DNA from: SKKC01 sp046542845
GTDB taxonomy: Bacteria > Spirochaetota > Spirochaetia > DSM-27196 > SKKC01
DNA length: 64,000 nucleotides
Direction of reading: 5' to 3'
Assembly (NCBI GenBank): GCA_046542845.1
Contig: JBKHAN010000006.1
Location: 1 to 64,000 of the forward strand
Below are positions 45,473-52,998 of the stretch, in pieces; the stretch's first letter is position 1, and every line of letters starts with the position of its first letter. The notes under the pieces were generated by a model. The model did no database searches and had not been told where the DNA came from. It saw only the letters and a list, made by a program, of their open reading frames with translations. The position numbers and the translations under genes were made by a program.

Positions 45473-45494
45473 AATAAATGAGAGTCGATTCACC
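45473..45494. promoter_or_regulatory. putative TetR operator, copy 2
   Basis: A 22-base site sharing ATGAGA and GATTCAC with copy 1, but with a less symmetrical left arm (AATAAAT instead of AGTGAAT). An extra half-site ATTCACT follows at 45495-45501. It lies between the likely promoter and the KAS III-like gene. Confidence 0.55.
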
Positions 45495-45530
45495 ATTCAC
45501 TTTATACATAGCAGACGGAGCACAGAAAGA

Positions 45531-46541
45531 ATGAACGTTGGAATCATGGGGATGGGAACCTACATACCCGATCACTTCATGACCGCTGCTGACATTGCAG
45601 CCAAAACAGATATCCCCGAACACATTATCCAGGAGAAATTCGGCGTCTATCGAAAGCCCGTGCCCGGCCCTGGTGATACTACCAGTGTCATGGGCCGCAA
45701 GGCGGCGTTGAAGGCAATCGAGCACGCAGGCATCGACCCGGGCGTCATAGATCTGGTGATCTGGAATGGAGCACAACACAAGGACTATCCGTGCTGGCTT
45801 GCAGGACTTGCAATCGCCGAGGAAATCGGTGCCGTACACGCCTGGAGCTTCGACATGGAAGCCATGTGCGGCTCCATGATGGCAGCCCTCGATACGGCGA
45901 AATCGATAATGCTCGCAAAACCGAAGGTCAACACGGTACTCATCGTAAGCGGGTACCGCAACGCCGATCTCATTGACCTCTCGGTACCGGATACCCGTTT
46001 CATGCTGGACCTGGGCGCCGGAGGCGCCGCCGTTGTCCTTCGCAAAAACCACGATCGCAACCTGATTCTCGAGAGCAGCTTTAAAGGTGACGGTTCGTTT
46101 GCTCGCGACTGCATTGTGCCGGTCCTCGGGACTGAAGCCTGGCCGCCTGAAAAGAATGACCTGAGCCATGCACATTTCGAAGTTGCCGACTCCGACGCAT
46201 TCAAAAAGAAACTCGGTGAACGTACATTGCCAAACTTCTTTGACGTGGTCAGGGAGAGTCTCGCCGACAGCGGATACACCCAGGACGATATCGATTATCT
46301 GGCCATTCTGCACTTCAAAAAATCGGCTCACGACGCGGTGCTGGCAGAACTCGGGTTGTCCGACGAGCAGACGACATATCTGGACCAGTACGGGCACATT
46401 GGCCAGAACGACCAGATTCTTTCGCTGGAGCTGGGAATTCAAAGCGGTCGGCTCAAGGACGGAGATCTCACCGTTCTCGTAGGCGCCGGTCTGGGGTTTG
46501 TCTGGGCTTCCACAGTCGTACGCTGGGGAGCCGCACTTTAA
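45531..46541 (+). CDS. KAS III-like (FabH superfamily) enzyme, Cys-His-His triad
   Basis: A 336-residue thiolase-fold protein. The nucleophile Cys113 sits in F-D-M-E-A-M-C-G-S-M-M, as in FabH. The FabH H-Q-A-N motif is I-L-H-F-K-K (His261), while the Asn of G-N-T-S is replaced in G-H-I-G-Q-N (His289), giving a Cys-His-His set as in KAS I/II rather than Cys-His-Asn. It heads an operon with an ABC importer, an SDR and an alpha/beta hydrolase, and no acyl carrier protein or other fatty-acid genes are near, so a role in breaking down or activating an imported acyl compound is more likely than lipid synthesis (inference). The Shine-Dalgarno sequence is weak. Confidence 0.85.
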   Translation: MNVGIMGMGTYIPDHFMTAADIAAKTDIPEHIIQEKFGVYRKPVPGPGDTTSVMGRKAALKAIEHAGIDPGVIDLVIWNGAQHKDYPCWLAGLAIAEEIGAVHAWSFDMEAMCGSMMAALDTAKSIMLAKPKVNTVLIVSGYRNADLIDLSVPDTRFMLDLGAGGAAVVLRKNHDRNLILESSFKGDGSFARDCIVPVLGTEAWPPEKNDLSHAHFEVADSDAFKKKLGERTLPNFFDVVRESLADSGYTQDDIDYLAILHFKKSAHDAVLAELGLSDEQTTYLDQYGHIGQNDQILSLELGIQSGRLKDGDLTVLVGAGLGFVWASTVVRWGAAL

Positions 46542-46589
46542 TGAGGAATCAATCGGGACATAAACCCGACTGAAATTCAGGAGGTTTAC

Positions 46590-47801
46590 ATGAAGAAGTC
46601 AATGCTTATGGCAGGCTTACTTACCATTTTAATGCTTCTACCCGTCTCCGTGTTCGCAAGCGGCGAAGCAGAAGAAGCAGTTGAGGACGAGATTCTCATC
46701 GGCGGGCTCACGTCGCTCAGCGGTGCGCTCATGGACTACGGTCAGCAGATGCAGAGGGGATTCGAGCTCGGTCTCGAGTACGCTACGGACGGAACCATGG
46801 AAGTTGCCGGACGCCCGTTGCGCGTCATCTGGGAAGACACCACAACGGTACCCGAAGTCGCCCGCGAACGCGCAATCAAGCTGCTCGACGAGGACGGTGT
46901 GGACATAGTCGTGGGACCGGCTTCGTCTGCAGATGCATTTGCAATTCTCCCACTGTTCGAGGAGTACGAGCGGATCCTGCTCATGGAACCGGCTGCGGCG
47001 GACTTCCTCACCGGAGAAGCATCCAATCGCTACGTGTTTCGAAGCGGTCGTAATACCGCTCAGGACTCCAACGCAATGGCGGCGATCATTATCAACGAGA
47101 TCCCCGATGCCCGCGTTGCGGTCTTTGCTCCGGAAGGTGCGTTCGGTCGTGGATACGCAGAGCCCTTTCGCGCGGCGCTTGAAGCCGACGGCGGAGAGGT
47201 CATACTCGAAGAGTTTGCGCCACCCGACGCGACTGACTTTACACCCTTTATTACCAGGATACGAAACGCGGATCCCGATTACGTCTTTGTGATCTGGGCC
47301 GGTGCGAATAACCCCTGGCGGCAGATGTCCGAGCAGGGACTGTTCGAAGACTTCCGTGTATCAACCGGAGCGCCGGAAATCGCGGCTCTCCGCACCATGC
47401 AGGAAATGGAAGGAAATACCGGTTTCACCGTGTACTACCACTCTGTTGCACAGAATCCGGTCAACGAGTGGCTGGTAGAACAGCATACCGAACGCCACGA
47501 TATGCCGCCCGACATTTTCGTCTCCGGCGGTATGGCAGCAGCCATGGCAGTCGTGACGGCACTCGAGGAGACCGGCGGTGATACCGACGCTGAAGCGCTC
47601 ATCGATACCATGCGAGGCATGGAGTTTGACTCCCCGACCGGCATGCGTTACTTCAGGAGCGAAGATCATCAGGCTCAGCAGTCGCTGTTCGAGATTCGCT
47701 TCACCCGCGTCGACGGAGTGGACCACATTGTCCCCGAGCTGATCCGTGTGATCCCGCGCGACGACGTATCTGATCCGATTCAGACGACTCATACTCGCTG
47801 A
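46590..47801 (+). CDS. ABC substrate-binding protein, branched-chain amino-acid type
   Basis: A periplasmic type I binding protein (Peripla_BP_6, LivJ-like) of 403 residues. The signal peptide ends near F-A-S-G-E-A-E-E, a form frequent in spirochaetal binding proteins. The mature fold begins I-L-I-G-G-L-T-S-L-S-G-A-L and includes D-I-V-V-G-P-A-S-S-A and F-G-R-G-Y. AGGAGG lies five bases before the ATG. Proteins of this family bind amino acids but also aromatic acids, urea or amides, so the ligand is open. It is followed by a stem-loop and the four transporter genes. Confidence 0.93.
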   Translation: MKKSMLMAGLLTILMLLPVSVFASGEAEEAVEDEILIGGLTSLSGALMDYGQQMQRGFELGLEYATDGTMEVAGRPLRVIWEDTTTVPEVARERAIKLLDEDGVDIVVGPASSADAFAILPLFEEYERILLMEPAAADFLTGEASNRYVFRSGRNTAQDSNAMAAIIINEIPDARVAVFAPEGAFGRGYAEPFRAALEADGGEVILEEFAPPDATDFTPFITRIRNADPDYVFVIWAGANNPWRQMSEQGLFEDFRVSTGAPEIAALRTMQEMEGNTGFTVYYHSVAQNPVNEWLVEQHTERHDMPPDIFVSGGMAAAMAVVTALEETGGDTDAEALIDTMRGMEFDSPTGMRYFRSEDHQAQQSLFEIRFTRVDGVDHIVPELIRVIPRDDVSDPIQTTHTR

Positions 47802-47836
47802 TTCACATACATCGGTATAGGGTAAACATGTCACAG

Positions 47837-47870
47837 GCTGGTGCGCATCCGATTTCGGGTGTGCACCAGC
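47837..47870 (+). other. intra-operon stem-loop after binding-protein gene
   Basis: Arms GCTGGTGCGCA (47837-47847) and TGTGCACCAGC (47860-47870) pair over 11 bp with one G-T wobble; the loop is 12 bases. No T run follows. Such hairpins often protect the upstream mRNA so that binding protein exceeds transporter, or act as partial attenuators. Confidence 0.6.
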
Positions 47871-47913
47871 AATTCCCTGAGAAACTTACGGAAGAGGAAG
47901 GATCGTTACAGAT

Positions 47914-48684
47914 ATGCCGGAAGCGATATTGCGGACAGAGAACCTGAGCGTGAGCTTTGGTGCCCTTAAAGCCGTAAACGATGTCAGTCTCGAAATCGAG
48001 AAAGGCAGGTTCACGACGATTCTCGGGCCAAACGGCGCCGGGAAAACCACCTATTTTAATCTCATAAGCGGTCTGTTGAAGCCGACTGCCGGGAGAATAT
48101 TCTTCAAGGAAACCGATATTACCGCGTATTCGGCGACGGAGCGTATAGCGATCGGTATGGGACGTTCGTTTCAGCTGACAAACGTGTTTCCCATGCTTAC
48201 CGTACACGAGAACATTCGTCTTGCCGCACAATCGCACGGTAAGGTCGGCTACAGACTTTTTCGAAGCCACCGCCGATATACCGCGGTAAACGAAAAAACC
48301 GACGAGATTCTGGAACGGGTCCTGCTTCCGCACAGACGGGACGCACTTGCCGCAAGTCTCACGCACGGAGAACAACGCAAACTCGAACTCGGCATGGTAC
48401 TCGCGCTTGAGCCGGAGGTTCTGCTTCTCGACGAACCGACGGCGGGCATGGCGATAGAACAGGTGCCTGTCATGATCGATATCATGCGCGACACTCACCA
48501 GCGCGGCACCACGGTGGTACTCATTGAACATAAGATGGACCTCGTAAAGCAGCTGTCGGATCGATTGATTATCCTGGTCAACGGAAAGGTACTGGCCGAC
48601 GGCAACCCGACGGACGTCTCACAGAATCCCGAAGTGCTGAAAGCATATCTCGGAGGAGGGGTGCTCGATGCAACCACTGCTTAA
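47914..48684 (+). CDS. ABC transporter ATPase (LivG-like)
   Basis: First ATPase of the importer, 256 residues. Walker A G-P-N-G-A-G-K-T-T, a variant signature with T-H-G-E-Q-R-K-L-E in place of L-S-G-G-Q, Walker B L-L-L-D-E-P-T-A-G-M, and a switch His in L-I-E-H-K-M-D. The L-T-H-G-E-Q-R form and the C-terminal V-L-K-A-Y-L-G-G-G are characteristic of LivG and UrtD-type subunits. Its 3' end overlaps the next ATPase gene by 17 bases. It forms a heterodimer with LivF-like on the cytosolic side of the permeases. Confidence 0.93.
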   Translation: MPEAILRTENLSVSFGALKAVNDVSLEIEKGRFTTILGPNGAGKTTYFNLISGLLKPTAGRIFFKETDITAYSATERIAIGMGRSFQLTNVFPMLTVHENIRLAAQSHGKVGYRLFRSHRRYTAVNEKTDEILERVLLPHRRDALAASLTHGEQRKLELGMVLALEPEVLLLDEPTAGMAIEQVPVMIDIMRDTHQRGTTVVLIEHKMDLVKQLSDRLIILVNGKVLADGNPTDVSQNPEVLKAYLGGGVLDATTA

Positions 48685-49372
48685 AGCCGAAAACATCGTC
48701 TCGTTCATTGGCCCGTATACTATTCTTCATGATGTCAGCCTGCAGGTTACAGCCGGCGAGGCGGTGGTTATTCTCGGTCGTAACGGCGCGGGTAAAACGA
48801 CCTTCCTGAAAACCATTATGGGACTGGTACAGACGCGATCGGGGATACTCGATTTCGATGGCGAGAGCCTCGTCGGAAAGGAAACCCACGCGATACAAAG
48901 AAAGGGCATCGGATACGTACCGGAGGACTACGGAATATTCGACCTGCTGACGGTCGAAGAAAACATGCGCATTGCGATGTGGAAGGAAGACGCCGAGACG
49001 AAGGATCGCCGCGACTGGGTTCTTGATTTATTTCCTGACCTGAAGCTGGCGTATAAGCGCTTTGCGAAAACCTTAAGCGGCGGGCAGCGACAGATGCTGT
49101 CGGTCGGCCGCGCCCTGGTAAACAACAACCGGATACTCCTGGTCGACGAGCCGAGCAAAGGTCTCGCACCCGTCATTATCGAGACGCTTGCCGAAGCACT
49201 GAAAAAGATCAGCACGACAACAACCGTACTGCTGGTCGAGCAGAATTTTGCAATGGCATGCGCAGTCGGAGAGCGGTTCTACATCATTAACGAAGGAAAG
49301 ACGGTCGAGTCAGGCAGTATAGCCGACCTTATCAAGAACAAGGAACTCCAGGCCGTTCACCTGGGTATCTGA
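48668..49372 (+). CDS. ABC transporter ATPase (LivF-like)
   Basis: Second ATPase, 234 residues: Walker A G-R-N-G-A-G-K-T-T, signature T-L-S-G-G-Q-R-Q-M-L-S, Walker B L-L-V-D-E-P-S-K-G-L-A-P and V-E-Q-N-F-A-M in place of the switch His, all typical of LivF. Compared with LivG-like it carries the orthodox S-G-G-Q signature, so the pair probably has non-identical ATP sites. It overlaps livG-like by 17 bases and ends 19 bases before the first permease gene. Confidence 0.94.
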   Translation: MQPLLKAENIVSFIGPYTILHDVSLQVTAGEAVVILGRNGAGKTTFLKTIMGLVQTRSGILDFDGESLVGKETHAIQRKGIGYVPEDYGIFDLLTVEENMRIAMWKEDAETKDRRDWVLDLFPDLKLAYKRFAKTLSGGQRQMLSVGRALVNNNRILLVDEPSKGLAPVIIETLAEALKKISTTTTVLLVEQNFAMACAVGERFYIINEGKTVESGSIADLIKNKELQAVHLGI

Positions 49373-49391
49373 CCTGCAACGGAGGTACTGT

Positions 49392-50387
49392 GTGGGTACA
49401 CTGGTCACTTTAGTCATCAACGGTCTGGCGCAGGGAGCGTTAATCTTCCTTATGGCCTCCGGTCTGTCCATTATTCTCGGGATGATGGGCGTCATTAACT
49501 TCGCTCACGGCACGCTTTTCCTCTGGGGCGGATACATGTACGTGTGGTCCTATTACGGAATACGGCTGCGGGTCGCCATGGCAACGTTTCCCGAGGCGGT
49601 TCCGGTAACCCGGTTTGGTAACATTCTCACGATACAAGGCGTGCAGCTTCCCGCCGGTGAATCGCTGCCCTTTGTCGCAGAACTCGGGATTTTTCTCGCC
49701 GCGCTGCTTATCGCAGTGGGATTCGTGTTCCTCATGGGCCTGGTGTTCGAGAAACTTTTTATCAATCGCGTCTATGGACGGGTCCCGGCGCAGATTCTCA
49801 TAACGCTGGGTATTCAGGTCGTGTTTACCGACATCGTTCGTGTGATCTGGGGGCCGAACCCCTTCCCGATCGACCGGCCTCCGTTTCTCAGCGGCGTATC
49901 AGCAATCGGGAACGCGAGAATTGTGCACTATAACGTTTTTCTGATTATTGTTGGTTTGCTGATTGCGGTCATTATTCATCGTATACTCACGAAATCTCGT
50001 GTCGGCATGGTCATTCGGGCCGGTCTTCAAAGCCCTGACCATGTAAAGGCGATCGGAATTAACATACGTCGCTACTTTACCATCGTATTCGCAGCCGGCG
50101 CGGCGCTCGCCGGACTCGGAGGTGCGTTGTACATGCCGCTCGTCGGCAACGTGGTATCGACAGCGGGAATGAGCAATCAGATTCTGGCCTTTATAGTTGT
50201 CGTTGTCGGAGGCCTGGGAAGCTTCATGGGTTCGTTTCTGGGAAGTATCTTCCTGGGGCTCATGGGCGTTGGAATCGCGATGACCGTTCCCGGCCTTTCG
50301 GTCGTCGCGAATGTCCTTATTATGGCACTGGTCCTCATGTTCCGGCCGAACGGCCTGTTCGGACTCGCCGTTTCGCGCGCAGACTGA
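49392..50387 (+). CDS. ABC permease (LivH-like)
   Basis: First membrane subunit of the importer, 331 residues with about eight transmembrane helices. L-S-I-I-L-G-M-M-G-V-I-N-F-A-H-G near the start and A-G-A-A-L-A-G-L-G-G-A-L-Y further on are LivH hallmarks, and G-G-L-G-S-F-M-G-S is the conserved loop. The start codon is GTG 49392 behind GGAGG. A hydrophilic insert between helices 1 and 2 (around residues 50-90) is longer than in E. coli LivH. Confidence 0.92.
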   Translation: MGTLVTLVINGLAQGALIFLMASGLSIILGMMGVINFAHGTLFLWGGYMYVWSYYGIRLRVAMATFPEAVPVTRFGNILTIQGVQLPAGESLPFVAELGIFLAALLIAVGFVFLMGLVFEKLFINRVYGRVPAQILITLGIQVVFTDIVRVIWGPNPFPIDRPPFLSGVSAIGNARIVHYNVFLIIVGLLIAVIIHRILTKSRVGMVIRAGLQSPDHVKAIGINIRRYFTIVFAAGAALAGLGGALYMPLVGNVVSTAGMSNQILAFIVVVVGGLGSFMGSFLGSIFLGLMGVGIAMTVPGLSVVANVLIMALVLMFRPNGLFGLAVSRAD

Positions 50388-50400
50388 GGAGGCATCTACT

Positions 50401-51444
50401 ATGGGAACAAACGTACGACTTGCCTTCGACAAGAAACCCGGGCTGCCGAAACTCATAGCGCTTTCGGCACTCACTACCATTTTTCTCGTAATACCGCTTT
50501 TTATGCGGAACACCCAGCTGATCATGATGAGCAGGATATTTATCCTTGCCGTGTACGGAATGAGCTACGACGTTCTTCGCGGCTACACCGGCTTCATCAA
50601 CCTTGGACAGGCGATCTTCTTCGGAAGCGGCGTGTACATGGGCGTCATTTTCCTGAATATACAGAACGATCTGTGGTTTTTTCTCATGGCCGCGGGATCG
50701 ATTTTCGTTGCCTCGGTCATTGGCGGATACGTCATGAGTAAGATAGTACTCCGAACCGGTGGGGTCGTCGCCGCGGCTATGGTAACCCTCGCCCTCGGCG
50801 AGATCGTCCGGAATATTGCCGAGCGATGGAGAACGGTCACAGGAGGCCAGGATGGTCTCCCCTTGAGGTTCTCGCGCGTCGCGCTTGAACCGCTGTTCAG
50901 TAGCAGACTCGGCGCGTATTACTTCGCCTTCGTGTTCCTGATTGCCATGACCTTTGTGCTTCGCGCCTTCGTGCTCAGTCCGACCGGAAGAGTATTACAG
51001 GCAATTCGTGAAAACGAACAGCGCGCCCGGTTTCTGGGATACAACACACAGAAGTACAAGACTATTGCGCTCATCGTCTCGTCGGTCGCAGCAGGTTTCT
51101 CAGGCCTTGTCTTTGCTGTCATAGTCCGCTTCGCGAACACCGACTACCTCAGCATCACCTATACCCTGAACGCGCTCCTGATCACCCTCGTCGGGGGTAC
51201 CGGAACCCTCTACGGATCCATACTCGGCAGCGCATTCGTGACCTGGATACAGAACTTTCTCCTCGACTTGAACCGCAGTCTCGGCTGGGAGATCTTACGA
51301 TATCCGATGCTCTTCGTCGGGACGCTCTACATTCTTCTGGTCATATTCATGCCGTCGGGACTACTTGGCGGGTTTTTCCAGATTAAGACGTGGTGGGACC
51401 GTAAGCGACTGCCACGCACAACAGAGAACGAACAGAACGCCTGA
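50401..51444 (+). CDS. ABC permease (LivM-like)
   Basis: Second membrane subunit, 347 residues. Helices start near residue 19; D-V-L-R-G-Y-T-G-F-I-N-L-G-Q-A matches the LivM N-terminal motif, and V-G-G-T-G-T-L-Y-G-S-I-L-G-S is the conserved late loop. GGAGG eight bases before ATG 50401 decides the start; the longer frame overlaps the LivH-like gene. With the LivH-like subunit it forms the channel. It is followed by the SDR gene after 27 bases. Confidence 0.93.
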   Translation: MGTNVRLAFDKKPGLPKLIALSALTTIFLVIPLFMRNTQLIMMSRIFILAVYGMSYDVLRGYTGFINLGQAIFFGSGVYMGVIFLNIQNDLWFFLMAAGSIFVASVIGGYVMSKIVLRTGGVVAAAMVTLALGEIVRNIAERWRTVTGGQDGLPLRFSRVALEPLFSSRLGAYYFAFVFLIAMTFVLRAFVLSPTGRVLQAIRENEQRARFLGYNTQKYKTIALIVSSVAAGFSGLVFAVIVRFANTDYLSITYTLNALLITLVGGTGTLYGSILGSAFVTWIQNFLLDLNRSLGWEILRYPMLFVGTLYILLVIFMPSGLLGGFFQIKTWWDRKRLPRTTENEQNA

Positions 51445-51471
51445 AAAAGGCACGATAGAAAGGAGTTATAT

Positions 51472-52200
51472 ATGCTGAACGGAAAAGTGTGTGTCGTAAC
51501 CGGCGGTGGACGCGGAATCGGAAAAACAATCGTCGAAACATTCGCAGCGAACGGCGCGGAGGCGGTGTACGCGCTCGATATCAACGACGATGCCCTCGCT
51601 ACACTCAGCGGTGACACCGTTCACGGCGAAGTGGTCAACGTGCTCGACAGCGCGAGCATCAAGGCCTTTGTAGAAAAGGTGATTCAGACACACGGGCGAA
51701 TCGACGTTCTCGTGAATAACGCGGGAATTACGCGGGACGCGGTCATTAACAAAATGGACGACGACGCATGGCAGGCAGTCATCGACGTAAATCTGAAAGG
51801 CGTGTTCTGCATGACTCGCGAGATCGGCCCCCGAATGATGGAATACGGGTCAGGGGCAATTGTGAATATTTCCTCCGTCGTGGGGCTCGACGGAAACATG
51901 GGTCAGACAAATTACGCAGCGACCAAGGCAGGCGTCATTGCCATGGCCAAGACCTGGGCCAAAGAGTTCGCGAGAAAAGGAGCTGCGGTCCGCGCGAACG
52001 CTGTGGCTCCCGGATTTATTAATACGCCTATGATTGAAACCGTTCCTGAAAAAGTTCTTGAGAGCATCAAGGCGAGGACCCCGTTGAAGCGCCTCGGGGA
52101 GCCACAGGAAATCGCGAATCTCGTTCTATTTCTTTCGAGCGACCTGGCATCGTATATTACCGGACAGGTGGTTCGTTGTGACGGCGGACTGGTCGTCTGA
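51472..52200 (+). CDS. short-chain dehydrogenase/reductase (FabG-like)
   Basis: A 242-residue NAD(P)-dependent oxidoreductase. The cofactor motif is T-G-G-G-R-G-I-G (10-17), N-N-A-G is at 82-85, the catalytic Ser is in N-I-S-S (about 134-135), and Tyr148 and Lys152 form Y-A-A-T-K. The acidic D36 after the second beta strand favours NAD over NADP. It would interconvert a hydroxyl and a ketone. Its place between the importer and the hydrolase suggests that it acts on the imported compound rather than in fatty-acid synthesis. AGGAG precedes the ATG. Confidence 0.92.
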   Translation: MLNGKVCVVTGGGRGIGKTIVETFAANGAEAVYALDINDDALATLSGDTVHGEVVNVLDSASIKAFVEKVIQTHGRIDVLVNNAGITRDAVINKMDDDAWQAVIDVNLKGVFCMTREIGPRMMEYGSGAIVNISSVVGLDGNMGQTNYAATKAGVIAMAKTWAKEFARKGAAVRANAVAPGFINTPMIETVPEKVLESIKARTPLKRLGEPQEIANLVLFLSSDLASYITGQVVRCDGGLVV

Positions 52201-52217
52201 AAATAAGGAGGTTGTCG

Positions 52218-52991
52218 TTGGAAACAAAATCCGTATCGATCCGCAATGTACGCATCTCCTACCGCGAAGAAGGAACTGATGGTCAGGATATCTTGTATAT
52301 ACACGGCAACACCGGGTGTAATCTCTGGTTCGAGAAGGTCATGTCGCAGGACGGGTGCAGGGTTTTCGCACCCGACATGCCGAACTTCGGCGGATCGGGT
52401 CACATCGATACCGCGGATATCGACCTGTACGCAGATTTCATGGCCGAATTTTGCACCACACTTGGCCTGACAGATCCGGTCGTCGTCGGTCATTCGCTCG
52501 GCGGCGGCGTTGCGATGAGCCTGGCGGTGCGTTACCCGGACCTGCCTTCCTCGTTGCTCCTGGTGGACAGCTGCGCTCCTGGTGGTCTTCACACACCCGA
52601 GGAACACTATGCCGCAATCGAGATGTTCCGAACCAACCGTGACATGCTCCTGCAAGCCCTCGCGGCAACCACCCCTACCCTTCGCGATCCCGATTTTCTC
52701 GATCGCCTCGTCGACGGGGCTATGAACATGAACGCGATCGCCTTTGAAGGTAACGCACGCGCGCTTGACGCGTTTTCGGTTGCAGGCAGAACCATGACCT
52801 TTCCGAAGCCGGTGCGTGTCGTTCACGGGGACCGCGACATTATTATCACCAGAGAGATGGCACAGGAGACAGCCGACGCGTTCCCGGCAGGCTCAGTCGT
52901 GTTTCTGGAAAATGTCGGCCATAGCGTCATGGTTGAGGATCCGCAGCGATTCACGGAGATTCTTCAGGACTTTATCTTCGGTCGCTCCTAG
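52218..52991 (+). CDS. alpha/beta hydrolase
   Basis: A 257-residue alpha/beta-fold hydrolase. The nucleophile elbow is G-H-S-L-G-G (Ser93), the oxyanion region follows I-H-G-N-T, the acid is in V-H-G-D-R-D, and the base His is in N-V-G-H-S-V-M. Similar enzymes cleave esters, lactones or C-C bonds of diketones. AAGGAGG ends seven bases before TTG 52218, so this start is preferred to TTG 52212, which abuts the ribosome-binding site. It is the last gene of the operon, ending seven bases before the convergent RCC1 gene. Confidence 0.9.
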   Translation: METKSVSIRNVRISYREEGTDGQDILYIHGNTGCNLWFEKVMSQDGCRVFAPDMPNFGGSGHIDTADIDLYADFMAEFCTTLGLTDPVVVGHSLGGGVAMSLAVRYPDLPSSLLLVDSCAPGGLHTPEEHYAAIEMFRTNRDMLLQALAATTPTLRDPDFLDRLVDGAMNMNAIAFEGNARALDAFSVAGRTMTFPKPVRVVHGDRDIIITREMAQETADAFPAGSVVFLENVGHSVMVEDPQRFTEILQDFIFGRS

Positions 52992-52998
52992 ATAGTCT

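Noticed and set aside
45471..46442. Leftward open frame over the KAS III-like gene
   Set aside because: Antisense to a clear enzyme gene, and it would remove the operator region.
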